DNA of 64,000 nt from Pseudomonas pudica (GTDB lineage Bacteria > Pseudomonadota > Gammaproteobacteria > Pseudomonadales > Pseudomonadaceae): positions 1 to 64,000 of the forward strand of contig NZ_JADLJS010000023.1 in assembly GCF_015680405.1 (NCBI RefSeq), written 5' to 3'. The translations under genes were made by a program, and so were the position numbers. Below are positions 43,377-51,241 of this stretch, piece by piece (the stretch's first letter is position 1; the number at the start of each line of letters is the position of its first letter). The notes under the pieces are model-generated. The model did not search any database and was not told the origin of the DNA. It saw nothing but the letters and a program-made list of their open reading frames with translations.

Positions 43377-44447
43377 ATGTTCAAAGTGCTTCGCGACTGG
43401 ATGCAGCGCTACTTCTCCGATGAGGAAGCGGTGGTGCTGGCGGTCCTGCTGTTCCTTGCTTTTACCGCGGTACTCACCCTGGGTGGCATGCTTGCGCCGG
43501 TGCTGGCGGGCATGGTGCTGGCGTTTCTGATGCAAGGGTTGGTCAATGCCCTGGAGCGCTTGCGGGTACCCTCCCGATTGGCGGTGATGCTGGTGTTCGC
43601 CCTGTTCATGGGCGCGCTGGCGGTGTTCATGCTGGTGCTGGTGCCGCTGCTGTGGCACCAGCTGATCACCCTGTTCAACGAACTGCCGGGCATGCTCGGC
43701 AAGTGGCAGTCGCTGTTGTTGCTGTTGCCCGAGCGCTACCCGCACCTGGTGTCGGACGAGCAGGTGCTGCATGCCATCGAGTCGGTGCGCGGGGAGATCG
43801 GCAAGTTCGGCCAGTGGGCGCTCACCTTCTCGCTATCGAGCCTGCCGTTGCTGGTCAACGCCATGATCTACCTGGTACTGGTGCCGATCCTGGTATTTTT
43901 CTTTCTCAAGGACCGCGAACTGATCGGCCGTTGGGTCAGCGGCTACCTGCCACGCCAGCGCAGCCTGCTGAACCGGGTTGGCAGCGAGATGAACCGGCAG
44001 ATCGCCAACTACATCCGCGGCAAGGGCATCGAGATCCTGATCTGCGGCATCGCCACCTATATCGCCTTCATCAGCCTGGGGCTCAACTACGCCGCGTTGC
44101 TGGCGCTGCTGGTAGGGCTGTCGGTGGTGGTGCCTTACGTGGGCGCGGTGGTGGTGACCGTGCCGGTGACGTTGATCGCACTGTTCCAGTGGGGCTGGGG
44201 TGACCAGTTCATCTACCTGATGACGGTGTACGCGATCATCCAGGCGCTGGACGGCAACGTGCTGGTGCCGCTGCTGTTCTCCGAGGCGGTCAGCCTGCAC
44301 CCGGTGGCGATCATCTGCGCGGTGTTGCTGTTTGGCGGGTTGTGGGGGTTTTGGGGGATCTTCTTTGCCATCCCGCTGGCGACGCTGATCAAGGCTGTGC
44401 TGGATGCCTGGCCGCGGCAGGAGCCTAGTGTGTCACCGATGCTGTAA
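43377..44447 (+). CDS. perM: AI-2E family transporter (PerM)
   Basis: 356 residues from the ATG at 43377 with AAGGA upstream. Seven to eight hydrophobic segments and the family stretch GLSVVVPYVGAVVVTVPV near 265-282. The family includes predicted permeases and AI-2 exporters; the real substrate here is unknown. Probably cotranscribed with the tusA-like gene; P. aeruginosa has the same pair. Confidence 0.85.
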   Translation: MFKVLRDWMQRYFSDEEAVVLAVLLFLAFTAVLTLGGMLAPVLAGMVLAFLMQGLVNALERLRVPSRLAVMLVFALFMGALAVFMLVLVPLLWHQLITLFNELPGMLGKWQSLLLLLPERYPHLVSDEQVLHAIESVRGEIGKFGQWALTFSLSSLPLLVNAMIYLVLVPILVFFFLKDRELIGRWVSGYLPRQRSLLNRVGSEMNRQIANYIRGKGIEILICGIATYIAFISLGLNYAALLALLVGLSVVVPYVGAVVVTVPVTLIALFQWGWGDQFIYLMTVYAIIQALDGNVLVPLLFSEAVSLHPVAIICAVLLFGGLWGFWGIFFAIPLATLIKAVLDAWPRQEPSVSPML

Positions 44448-44471
44448 TTTTGGGGCTGCTTTGCCGCCCAT

Positions 44472-44533
44472 CGCGACACAAGGCCGCTCCTGCAGGGATA
44501 CGCGATTTCCTGTAGGAGCGGCCTTGTGTCGCG
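44472..44533. repeat. REP element, GGCCTTGTGTCGCG subtype
   Basis: CGCGACACAAGGCCGCTCCTGCAGG (44472-44496) faces CCTGTAGGAGCGGCCTTGTGTCGCG (44509-44533) with a single mismatch. It sits between converging perM and bcp. Confidence 0.92.
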
Positions 44534-44536
44534 AAA

Positions 44537-44556
44537 GGGGCGCAAAGCGCCCCCCC
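44537..44556 (-). terminator. Possible terminator of bcp
   Basis: GGGGCGC / GCGCCCC stem with an AAA loop, 10 nt past the bcp stop on the minus strand, followed by a short T-run. Confidence 0.5.
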
Positions 44557-44563
44557 AACGATC

Positions 44564-45037
44564 TCAAGCCTTGTTCAGGGCCTGGGCAGCAGCCAGTACT
44601 GCATCCACATGCCCGGGCACCTTCACCCCGCGCCATTCCTGGCGCAGTACACCGTCCTTGTCGATCAGGAAGGTGCTGCGGTCAACGCCCATGTATTCCT
44701 TGCCATACAGCTTCTTCAGCTTGATCACGTCGAACAGCTGACACAGGGCTTCGTCCTTGTCGCTGATCAGCTCGAACGGGAAGCCTTGCTTGGCCTTGAA
44801 GTTTTCGTGCGACTTGATGCCATCGCGCGACACGCCGAACACCACGGTGTTGGCCGCGGCAAAGGCATCGTGCTGGTCACGGAAGCCCTGGCCTTCGGTG
44901 GTGCAGCCCGGGGTGCTGTCCTTCGGGTAGAAATACACCACCACCTGCCGGCCCTTGAGCTCGGCCAGGCTGACGGTCTGCCCGCTGGTAGCCTGGGCCT
45001 GGAAGTCGGCAACGGGTTGGTCGAGTGCTACAGCCAT
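44564..45037 (-). CDS. bcp: Thioredoxin-dependent peroxiredoxin Bcp
   Basis: 157 residues from the ATG at 45037. AhpC/TSA fold with the peroxidatic Cys45 in STPGCTTE and a second Cys in EALCQLF near 93. It reduces hydroperoxides with thioredoxin. Second gene of the gcvR-bcp operon (11-nt gap). Confidence 0.95.
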   Translation of the reverse strand: MAVALDQPVADFQAQATSGQTVSLAELKGRQVVVYFYPKDSTPGCTTEGQGFRDQHDAFAAANTVVFGVSRDGIKSHENFKAKQGFPFELISDKDEALCQLFDVIKLKKLYGKEYMGVDRSTFLIDKDGVLRQEWRGVKVPGHVDAVLAAAQALNKA

Positions 45038-45048
45038 GTTCGGTTTCC

Positions 45049-45609
45049 TTACATTGGGTTCTGTGGACGCCATGGCTCGATCAGCGCATCGAGGTTCAGG
45101 GCATCGGCAAAGTCCAGGAACTGGTCACGCAGCCAGCTGATCTGGGTGCCGGCCGGCAGAATCACGGTGAACTGGGCATTGAGCATGCTGCTGCCGGTCT
45201 GCGGCGCCAGGTAGGTATCGCAGGTCATGGCTTCCAGCTCGACGCGGTGGTCGAGGAAGAACTGGCACAGCTCGTTGATGATGTCCGGCCGGTAGGCGGC
45301 GCTGACGTAGGCCACGTAGGGCAGGGCCTGCGGGCGCACTTCCTGGTCGGCGCTGCGCACCACGTCCAGGGTCAGGCCGTGCTTCTTGCCCAGGCCAGGC
45401 AGCATGGCTTCGAGGCGCGCCAGGGCGTCCCAGCTACCGCCTACCTGCAGTACCAGGGCGCTGGTCTCGCCGTGGCGGCTCAGGCGCGAGGTGACCACCG
45501 CGCAGCGGTTTTCGAAGGCAGCGCGGCTGAGGACGTTGGCCAGCTCCATGGGGTTGGGGCCCAGGGCACTGATGACAAGGAATTGTTCGCGGACGGTGGG
45601 GGTGGACAT
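45049..45609 (-). CDS. gcvR: Glycine-cleavage-system regulator GcvR-like (double ACT domain)
   Basis: 186 residues with two ACT domains (about 8-80 and 95-175; openings REQFLVISALGPN and YVAYVSAAYRPDIIN). In E. coli GcvR binds glycine and represses gcv through GcvA. Here no gcvA is nearby, so the role may differ, as it is paired with bcp. Divergent from dapA with a 259-nt spacer. Confidence 0.85.
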   Translation of the reverse strand: MSTPTVREQFLVISALGPNPMELANVLSRAAFENRCAVVTSRLSRHGETSALVLQVGGSWDALARLEAMLPGLGKKHGLTLDVVRSADQEVRPQALPYVAYVSAAYRPDIINELCQFFLDHRVELEAMTCDTYLAPQTGSSMLNAQFTVILPAGTQISWLRDQFLDFADALNLDALIEPWRPQNPM

Positions 45610-45868
45610 GCAGCATTCCTAAAGCGATGAGCGGTCGGCACAGGACGGGCGAAAGCCTCCTGTCGGCAGGGCCCGGGGCTCGCATGCGAGGTCGTGGACG
45701 CTGGCGGGGAGCAAGGTCGACGGCCCGGCGGGCCGCGCTGCACCGATCAAAGCATCAAGGGTAGCGAAATAAGGCGCCGAGGGGAATGCTCCGCCCGCCT
45801 GCTTCGCTTGTGCAAGGCCGATGCCCCCAGTACCATTACCGCTCTCTTTTTCCGGCAGGAGCAGTTAC

Positions 45869-46756
45869 ATGATTGCGGGCAGTATGGTGGCATTGGTCAC
45901 ACCCATGGATGCACAAGGGCGTGTGGACTGGGGCAGCCTCGACAAACTTGTAGACTTCCACCTGGAAAACGGCACCCACGCGATTGTCGCTGTCGGCACA
46001 ACCGGTGAGTCCGCCACGTTGGATGTCGAAGAACACATCCTGGTCATCAAGCACGTGGTCGAGCGCGTCAAGCGCAGCAACAAACCGATCCCGGTCATCG
46101 CCGGCACCGGTGCCAACGCCACTGCTGAAGCCGTGCACCTGACCCAGAACGCCAAGAATGCCGGCGCCGACGCCTGCCTGCTGGTGGTACCGTACTACAA
46201 CAAGCCGACGCAAGAAGGCCTGTACCAGCACTTCAAGCACATCGCCGAAGCCGTCGACATCCCGCAGATTCTCTACAACGTACCCGGCCGCACCTCCTGC
46301 GACATGCAGGCCGATACCGTGATCCGCCTGTCGAAGGTCAAGAACATCATCGGCATCAAGGAAGCCACCGGCGACCTGGCCCGTGCCAAGGCCATCCTGG
46401 ATGGCGTCGACAAGGACTTCATCGTCCTGTCCGGCGATGACCCGACCGCCGTCGAGCTGATCCTGATGGGCGGCAAAGGCAACATCTCCGTCACCGCCAA
46501 CGTCGCCCCGCGCGAAATGGCCGACCTGTGCGAGGCCGCCCTTGAGGGCAATGCCGAGAAGGCCCGCGCAATCAACGAAAAACTCATGCCGCTGCACAAG
46601 GACCTGTTCTGCGAAGCCAACCCGATCCCGGTGAAATGGGCGCTCGTCGAGATGGGCCTGATGCAAAAAGGCATTCGCCTGCCGCTGACCTGGCTGAGCG
46701 AAGGCTGCCACGAAAAAGTCCGTACTGCCTTGCGCCAGTCCGGCGTACTGGTTTAA
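45869..46756 (+). CDS. dapA: 4-hydroxy-tetrahydrodipicolinate synthase
   Basis: 295 residues. It condenses pyruvate with aspartate semialdehyde at the first committed step to lysine and meso-diaminopimelate. Active-site residues fit: Schiff-base Lys164 in GIKEATGD, Tyr136 in LYNVPGR and Thr47-Thr48 in GTTGES. GGCAGGAGC upstream of the ATG at 45869. It leads an operon with bamC (15-nt gap), as in E. coli. Confidence 0.97.
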   Translation: MIAGSMVALVTPMDAQGRVDWGSLDKLVDFHLENGTHAIVAVGTTGESATLDVEEHILVIKHVVERVKRSNKPIPVIAGTGANATAEAVHLTQNAKNAGADACLLVVPYYNKPTQEGLYQHFKHIAEAVDIPQILYNVPGRTSCDMQADTVIRLSKVKNIIGIKEATGDLARAKAILDGVDKDFIVLSGDDPTAVELILMGGKGNISVTANVAPREMADLCEAALEGNAEKARAINEKLMPLHKDLFCEANPIPVKWALVEMGLMQKGIRLPLTWLSEGCHEKVRTALRQSGVLV

Positions 46757-46771
46757 GAGGAAGTACACCGC

Positions 46772-47893
46772 ATGAAGCGACTGGCTGGTCTTTCCGCCCT
46801 TGCCCTGATCATCTCCAGCACCAGTGGGTGTGGCTGGCTGTGGGGCGAGGATGGCTATTTCCGCGACCGCGGCAGCGATTACCTGCAGGCGCGCCCGACT
46901 GCGCCGATGCAGCTGCCGCCGGACGCCAGCAACGTCAAGCGCCTTGACCCGCTGCTACCGATCCCGCGCAACGTCGCCGACGACAGCGCCACCGGCGAGT
47001 TCGAGGTGCCGCGCCCGCAACCGATGACCGGTGGCGCCGCCCAGGTTACCGACTACAGCCTGCAGCGCAGCGGCAGCAGCCGTTGGGTGCTGGCCCAGCA
47101 TTCGCCGGCCGAAGTATGGCCTGTGGCCCGCCAGTTCTTCGAAGACAACGGCTTCCGCATCGCCGAAGAGCGCCCGCAGACCGGCGAATTCAACACCACC
47201 TGGCAGCGTTTCGACGAACTTTCGGCTTCGCTCGGCCAGCGCCTGGCCAGCACTGCGAGCAGCGCTGACAGCGAAGTGCGCGTGCGTGTGCGCATGGAGC
47301 CTGGTGTGCAGCGCAACACCTCCGAGGTGTATGTGGTCAGCGTCGAGCGCCCGGCTGGCAGCACTGCCGAACCCGATTTCCCGTCCACCTCCAGCAACAC
47401 CGGTGCCGATGCCCTGCTGGTCGACGAAATGCTTGCCAGCATGAACCGCAGCGCCGAGAAGGGCGGTTCGGTATCGCTGCTGGCCGCGCGCGATTTCGAC
47501 GCGCCAAGCCGCGTCAGCCTGAGCGAAGACGGCAGCGGCAACCCGGTGCTGTACCTGGGCGCCGACCTGGACCGCGCCTGGTCCAGCGTGGGCCGTGCCC
47601 TGGAGCAGGGTGGCGAGTGGCGTGTCGAGGACATCAACCGCAGCCTGGGCCTGTACTACATCAACCTGTCTGAAAAGCCTGAAGACAAGCAGAACCAGCC
47701 TGGCTTCTTTGGCCGCATGTTCGGCAGCGAGCCGACCAAGGAAGAGCGTGAAGCCCGTGCCGAACGCTACCAGGTTCGTCTGAGCAAGGTAGGTGAGAGC
47801 GTGCAGGTCACGGTCGAGAAGAACATCAACACCGTGGCCCCGGCCGATGTCGCCCGCCGCGTGCTGAGCGCCATTCAGGACCACCTGGGCTAA
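46772..47893 (+). CDS. bamC: Outer-membrane assembly lipoprotein BamC
   Basis: 373 residues. Lipobox ISSTSGC with Cys20, a disordered N-terminal stretch (to about 90) and two helix-grip domains typical of BamC (RSGSSRWVLAQHSPAEVW..., DAPSRVSLSEDGSGNPVL...). Accessory part of the BAM complex that inserts beta-barrels. The stop codon is followed at once by the GTG of the next gene. Confidence 0.93.
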   Translation: MKRLAGLSALALIISSTSGCGWLWGEDGYFRDRGSDYLQARPTAPMQLPPDASNVKRLDPLLPIPRNVADDSATGEFEVPRPQPMTGGAAQVTDYSLQRSGSSRWVLAQHSPAEVWPVARQFFEDNGFRIAEERPQTGEFNTTWQRFDELSASLGQRLASTASSADSEVRVRVRMEPGVQRNTSEVYVVSVERPAGSTAEPDFPSTSSNTGADALLVDEMLASMNRSAEKGGSVSLLAARDFDAPSRVSLSEDGSGNPVLYLGADLDRAWSSVGRALEQGGEWRVEDINRSLGLYYINLSEKPEDKQNQPGFFGRMFGSEPTKEEREARAERYQVRLSKVGESVQVTVEKNINTVAPADVARRVLSAIQDHLG

Positions 47894-48652
47894 GTGCGCT
47901 TCGCGGTACTCGGAAGCGGCAGCCAGGGAAACGGCACGCTGATCGCCAGTGGTGACACGTTCATCCTGGTCGATTGCGGGTTTTCCCTGCGCGAGACCGA
48001 GCGGCGCCTGGCGCTGCTCGGCGTATCGGCGGCCCAGCTCAGTGCGGTACTGGTTACCCACGAACATGCCGACCACGTACATGGGGTCGGCTTGCTGTCA
48101 CGGCGCTACAATGTACCGGTCTACCTCAGCCAGGGGACCTTGCGCGGCATGCGCAAGCCGGTGGAGGTGGCCGGTTTTCTCGCTTGTGGCGAAAGCCTGC
48201 GTATCGGCAGCCTGGAAGTGACCGCGGCGCGGGTCGAGCACGACGCCTACGAGCCGCTGCAGTACGTGGTCAGCGACGGCCAGCGGCGCTTCGGCATGCT
48301 GACCGACCTTGGCTCGTACGACGCGCTGCTGCTGGAGCGTTATCAGGGCCTGGATGCACTGTTGATCGAGGCCAACCACTGCCGCGACCTGCTGGCACGC
48401 GGTCACTACCCGGCCTTCCTGAAGCAGCGGGTGGGTGGCATGCAAGGGCATTTGAACAATCACCAGGCCGCGCGCCTGGTGCACGAGTTGGGCTGGAGCA
48501 ACTTGCAACACCTGGTGCTGGCCCACCTCAGCAGCAAGAACAACCTGCCACAGTTGGCTCGCCAGTGCTTCGTCGACACCCTTGGGTGCGACCCGGACTG
48601 GCTCCAGGTGGCGAATCAGGAACACGGGCTCGACTGGCGCGAAATCGCCTAG
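47894..48652 (+). CDS. Metallo-beta-lactamase-fold hydrolase (YycJ/WalJ-like)
   Basis: 252 residues from a GTG directly after the bamC TAA. The metal-binding motif HEHADH (56-61) follows a Rossmann-like opening LGSGSQGNGTL. This subgroup of MBL-fold proteins includes WalJ/YycJ exonuclease-like proteins; the function here is unproven. Fully embedded in dapA-bamC-MBL-purC. Confidence 0.85.
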   Translation: MRFAVLGSGSQGNGTLIASGDTFILVDCGFSLRETERRLALLGVSAAQLSAVLVTHEHADHVHGVGLLSRRYNVPVYLSQGTLRGMRKPVEVAGFLACGESLRIGSLEVTAARVEHDAYEPLQYVVSDGQRRFGMLTDLGSYDALLLERYQGLDALLIEANHCRDLLARGHYPAFLKQRVGGMQGHLNNHQAARLVHELGWSNLQHLVLAHLSSKNNLPQLARQCFVDTLGCDPDWLQVANQEHGLDWREIA

Positions 48653-48682
48653 CCCAACACCTCAAGCAAGCGGAGCCCAATC

Positions 48683-49393
48683 ATGGAAAAACGCGACGAA
48701 CTCTACCGCGGCAAGGCCAAATCGGTTTACAAGACCGACGACGCCGACCGCTTGATCCTGCTGTTCCGTAACGACACTTCGGCGTTCGACGGCAAGCGTA
48801 TCGAACAGCTCGACCGCAAAGGCATGGTGAACAACAAGTTCAACGCCTTCATCATGCAGAAACTGGAAGAAGCCGGCGTGCCGACCCAGTTCGACAAGCT
48901 GCTGGGCGACAACGAGTGCCTGGTGAAGAAGCTGGACATGATTCCGGTCGAGTGCGTGGTGCGCAACTACGCCGCCGGCAGCCTGGTCAAGCGCCTGGGC
49001 GTGGAGGAGGGCATCAAGCTGGAGCCGTCCACCTTCGAGCTGTTCCTGAAGAACGACGAGAAGGGCGACCCCTTCATCAACGAATCTCACGTTGTCGCGT
49101 TCGGCTGGGGCACCGCCGAGCAGCTGGCCGAAATGAAAAAGCTGTCGCTGAAGGTCAACGAAGTCCTGAGCAAGCTGTTCGATGACGCCGGCCTGCTGCT
49201 GGTCGACTTCAAGCTGGAATTCGGCGTATTCCACGGCCAGATCGTGCTGGGCGACGAGTTCAGCCCGGACGGCTGCCGCCTGTGGGACAAAGAGACCCGC
49301 AAGAAGATGGACAAGGACCGCTTCCGCCAGGGCCTGGGCGACGTGATCGAAGCCTACGAAGAAGTTGCCAAGCGCCTGGGCGTGCCGCTGTAA
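48683..49393 (+). CDS. purC: Phosphoribosylaminoimidazole-succinocarboxamide synthase
   Basis: 236 residues. SAICAR synthase of purine synthesis, joining aspartate to CAIR with ATP. Family signatures are present: LYRGKAKSVYKTDD at the N-terminus, VVRNYAAGSL and LVDFKLEFG. Last of the dapA-bamC operon; AGCGGAG-type ribosome site 12 nt upstream. Confidence 0.97.
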   Translation: MEKRDELYRGKAKSVYKTDDADRLILLFRNDTSAFDGKRIEQLDRKGMVNNKFNAFIMQKLEEAGVPTQFDKLLGDNECLVKKLDMIPVECVVRNYAAGSLVKRLGVEEGIKLEPSTFELFLKNDEKGDPFINESHVVAFGWGTAEQLAEMKKLSLKVNEVLSKLFDDAGLLLVDFKLEFGVFHGQIVLGDEFSPDGCRLWDKETRKKMDKDRFRQGLGDVIEAYEEVAKRLGVPL

Positions 49394-49446
49394 GCGGCAC
49401 GTTCACGCAAGCGCCTGATACCACGCGATTTTTTTTAAAAAAAGGT

Positions 49447-49474
49447 TTGCGTTTTAAAAGAACGCTGGTATGAT
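49447..49474 (+). promoter_or_regulatory. Promoter of tRNA-Ser
   Basis: TTGCGT (49447-49452), 16-nt spacer, TATGAT (49469-49474), 10 nt before the tRNA. It lies in an A/T-rich stretch just after purC. Confidence 0.55.
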
Positions 49475-49484
49475 GCGCGGCATT

Positions 49485-49574
49485 GGAGAGATGCCGGAGT
49501 GGTCGAACGGGACGGATTCGAAATCCGTTGTACTGGCAACAGTACCTAGGGTTCAAATCCCTATCTCTCCGCCA
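49485..49574 (+). tRNA. tRNA-Ser (CGA)
   Basis: 90 nt with a long variable arm (class II) and CCA encoded. Acceptor GGAGAGA/TCTCTCC, anticodon loop TTCGAAA giving CGA, reading UCG codons. Confidence 0.96.
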
Positions 49575-49583
49575 TACAAGATG

Positions 49584-49622
49584 AAGCCCCTGGGAACGAA
49601 AGTTTCCAGGGGCTTTTTCGTT
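49584..49622 (+). terminator. Terminator of tRNA-Ser
   Basis: AAGCCCCTGGGAA / TTTCCAGGGGCTT stem with an 8-nt loop and TTTTTCGTTG, 10 nt after the tRNA. Confidence 0.9.
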
Positions 49623-49671
49623 GTGTGGCGCGAAGTTGTTCGTAGCGAGCATCCCATTTGCGCGGGCGAGC

Positions 49672-49779
49672 CTATGAAGACGCGGGGAGCTTCTTGAGCA
49701 GCCTGTAGGTGAGTTCTACGCCCAAGGCAAGCATCAGCTTCTGAATTGTAGAAAAACGGGTTTTATCGCCGCCCTTGGC
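49672..49779 (-). pseudogene. Possible remnant of an Xre/HTH-type regulator (3' end only)
   Basis: The minus strand between an in-frame TAG (49780-49782) and TAG (49672-49674) encodes 35 residues ending with IQKLMLALGVELTYRLLKK. This resembles the last helix region of Xre-family or antitoxin-type regulators (pattern xTLxKLLxALGxxL). No start codon or N-terminal HTH half is found upstream, where the reading frames are blocked. It would be a decayed gene beside a tRNA. Short and uncertain. Confidence 0.35.
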
Positions 49780-49846
49780 CTACAAGGAAGGGGATTATTC
49801 TGAGTTTCAACTGTAGGACCGGGAGCGCAAAGCGCCCCCAGGGCCG

Positions 49847-50464
49847 TCAGCGCATCGCGGCCAGCTTGATGCCGAACCCCACCAGGCAAGCCCCCGCCAA
49901 CCGCTCGAACATATTGGCAATCCGTGGGTTGGCGCGCATGCGCTCGGCCAACTGGTGCGTCAGCACCACGGCAATCAACCCGTACAGGAAGGTCACCACT
50001 GCCACTGTCGCCGCGAGGAAGCCGAAGGTCACCAGCCCCTGATGCTTCACCGGGTCGACGAACAACGGGAAAAATGCCATGTAGAACATGATCGCCTTGG
50101 GGTTGAGCAGGGTGATCATCATGGTCTGGCGCAGGTACTGGCCGTTGTCCATACGGCTGGCCCGCGGCGCGCCACCGGGTTTGCTCAGCAGCATGCGCAG
50201 GCCCAGGTAGGCCAGGTACGCAGCACCGGCCCATTGCACCACGTGGAAGGCGGCAGGGTAGGCCGCCAGCAGGGTGGCAACACCAGCCACCGCCAGCCAC
50301 AGCAGCACCTGGTCACCCAGGATAACCCCACAGGTCGCGGCCATGCCTGCCTTGATCCCGCCCTTGCCGGTGGCGGTGATCAGGGCGAAGTTGCCTGGCC
50401 CGGGGATGGCCAGGACGATGATGAAGGCGATGACGAACGCGCCGTAGTCGGTGACGCCGAGCAT
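49847..50464 (-). CDS. LysE/RhtB-family amino-acid exporter
   Basis: 205 residues with six hydrophobic segments. The family signature PGPGNFALITATGKGG is near residue 21, and the conserved LLNPKAIMFYMAFFP near 118. Such proteins export lysine, threonine, homoserine or other amino acids; the substrate is unknown. Divergent from the small lipoprotein gene across a region with a palindrome. Confidence 0.85.
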   Translation of the reverse strand: MLGVTDYGAFVIAFIIVLAIPGPGNFALITATGKGGIKAGMAATCGVILGDQVLLWLAVAGVATLLAAYPAAFHVVQWAGAAYLAYLGLRMLLSKPGGAPRASRMDNGQYLRQTMMITLLNPKAIMFYMAFFPLFVDPVKHQGLVTFGFLAATVAVVTFLYGLIAVVLTHQLAERMRANPRIANMFERLAGACLVGFGIKLAAMR

Positions 50465-50606
50465 GGAAAACTCCTGTTGATGGTGCGTAGGCAGAGTTCA
50501 AGACTATCGTCGCCACCGGTCCGCTTTTCAACCATCTGCCCGAAAATTGAAAACAGGCGCTCAAATTTCAGAAGTGCGGGACATTTCCTACAACGGCAAC
50601 TAGTTG

Positions 50607-50620
50607 TTGCACACGTGCAA
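50607..50620. promoter_or_regulatory. Palindrome in the lysE-like / lipoprotein intergenic region
   Basis: TTGCAC-AC-GTGCAA, two perfect 6-bp half-sites around a 2-bp centre, flanked by further symmetric GTTG...CAAC. It sits 22 nt upstream of the lipoprotein -35 box, a typical operator position. The binding protein is unknown. Confidence 0.4.
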
Positions 50621-50641
50621 CCAACAACTGCACCTTGAAGC

Positions 50642-50670
50642 TTGGATCCAATGCTTGGGTTCTGTATCAT
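50642..50670 (+). promoter_or_regulatory. Promoter of the YhfL-like lipoprotein
   Basis: TTGGAT (50642-50647), 17-nt spacer, TATCAT (50665-50670), 51 nt before the ATG. Confidence 0.5.
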
Positions 50671-50721
50671 CCCGCCGCCATCAGAATGATGGCCTTAGAT
50701 GATTCATTTAAAGGACTTAGT

Positions 50722-50913
50722 ATGAAAAAGCTGTTCAAGGCTACCGTTGCCGTTGCTGTCGTTTCGGGTGTTGCCCTGCTGTCGGGTTGCACCGGCCAGG
50801 TTTACAACCAGCCGAAAAACTGCAGCTACGACTACCTGTTCCACCCTTCGGTTTCCATCTCCAAGATCATCGGTGGCTGCGGCCCGATCGATAAACTGCC
50901 TCAGCAGCAGTAA
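50722..50913 (+). CDS. Small YhfL-like (DUF4223) lipoprotein
   Basis: 63 residues from the ATG at 50722, preceded by AAAGGA. Lipobox ALLSGC places the lipidated Cys near 22. The mature part (about 40 residues) contains NCSYDYLFHPSVSISKIIGG and CGP, almost the same as my memory of E. coli YhfL (DUF4223), a small lipoprotein of unknown function. Two Cys in the mature part could form a disulfide. Its own promoter and terminator make it a single-gene unit. Confidence 0.8.
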   Translation: MKKLFKATVAVAVVSGVALLSGCTGQVYNQPKNCSYDYLFHPSVSISKIIGGCGPIDKLPQQQ

Positions 50914-50954
50914 TCTTGGCGGTACCCTGATCGCGACGCTTGCAGCGTGATCCA

Positions 50955-50988
50955 AGGCCCCCGGTCATTTCCGTGATCGGGGGTTTTT
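50955..50988 (+). terminator. Terminator of the YhfL-like lipoprotein
   Basis: CCCCCGGTCA / TGATCGGGGG stem with a TTTCCG loop followed by TTTTTGTTTTTC. Confidence 0.85.
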
Positions 50989-51050
50989 GTTTTTCCGCGT
51001 GACAATCTGCCACTGAGGCAACCCGTCGCCTTGACGCTCCGGGTGGCAAT

Positions 51051-51078
51051 TTGTTTGTGCTGGCATTTAAGCTACAAT
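51051..51078 (+). promoter_or_regulatory. Candidate mqo promoter
   Basis: TTGTTT (51051-51056), 16-nt spacer, TACAAT (51073-51078). It predicts a 5' leader of roughly 155-160 nt before the mqo ATG. Confidence 0.4.
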
Positions 51079-51241
51079 CGGAAAAACGATTCAGCCGTGT
51101 CGGTCAATTCGACAAAAGGCCGAGTCGTTTTCTGGTTCTCTGGCTGCTGAACAATGATCAACAACAAGCCTGCGCTGCAGAACACGCTTTACCTGGGCCA
51201 GCCACAGGCCCGCCCTCTGTTCTCCTGACTGGAATCGATCA

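Larger units (their letters stand above)
50914..51241. other. Intergenic region between the small lipoprotein and mqo
   Basis: 328 nt. It holds a terminator (50955-50988) and a candidate mqo promoter (51051-51078), followed by an apparent mqo leader of about 160 nt. No gene is visible in it. Confidence 0.6.

Noticed and set aside
49485..49846. Prophage or integrative island at tRNA-Ser
   Set aside because: No integrase and no direct repeat of the tRNA 3' end were found; only a short remnant is suggested.
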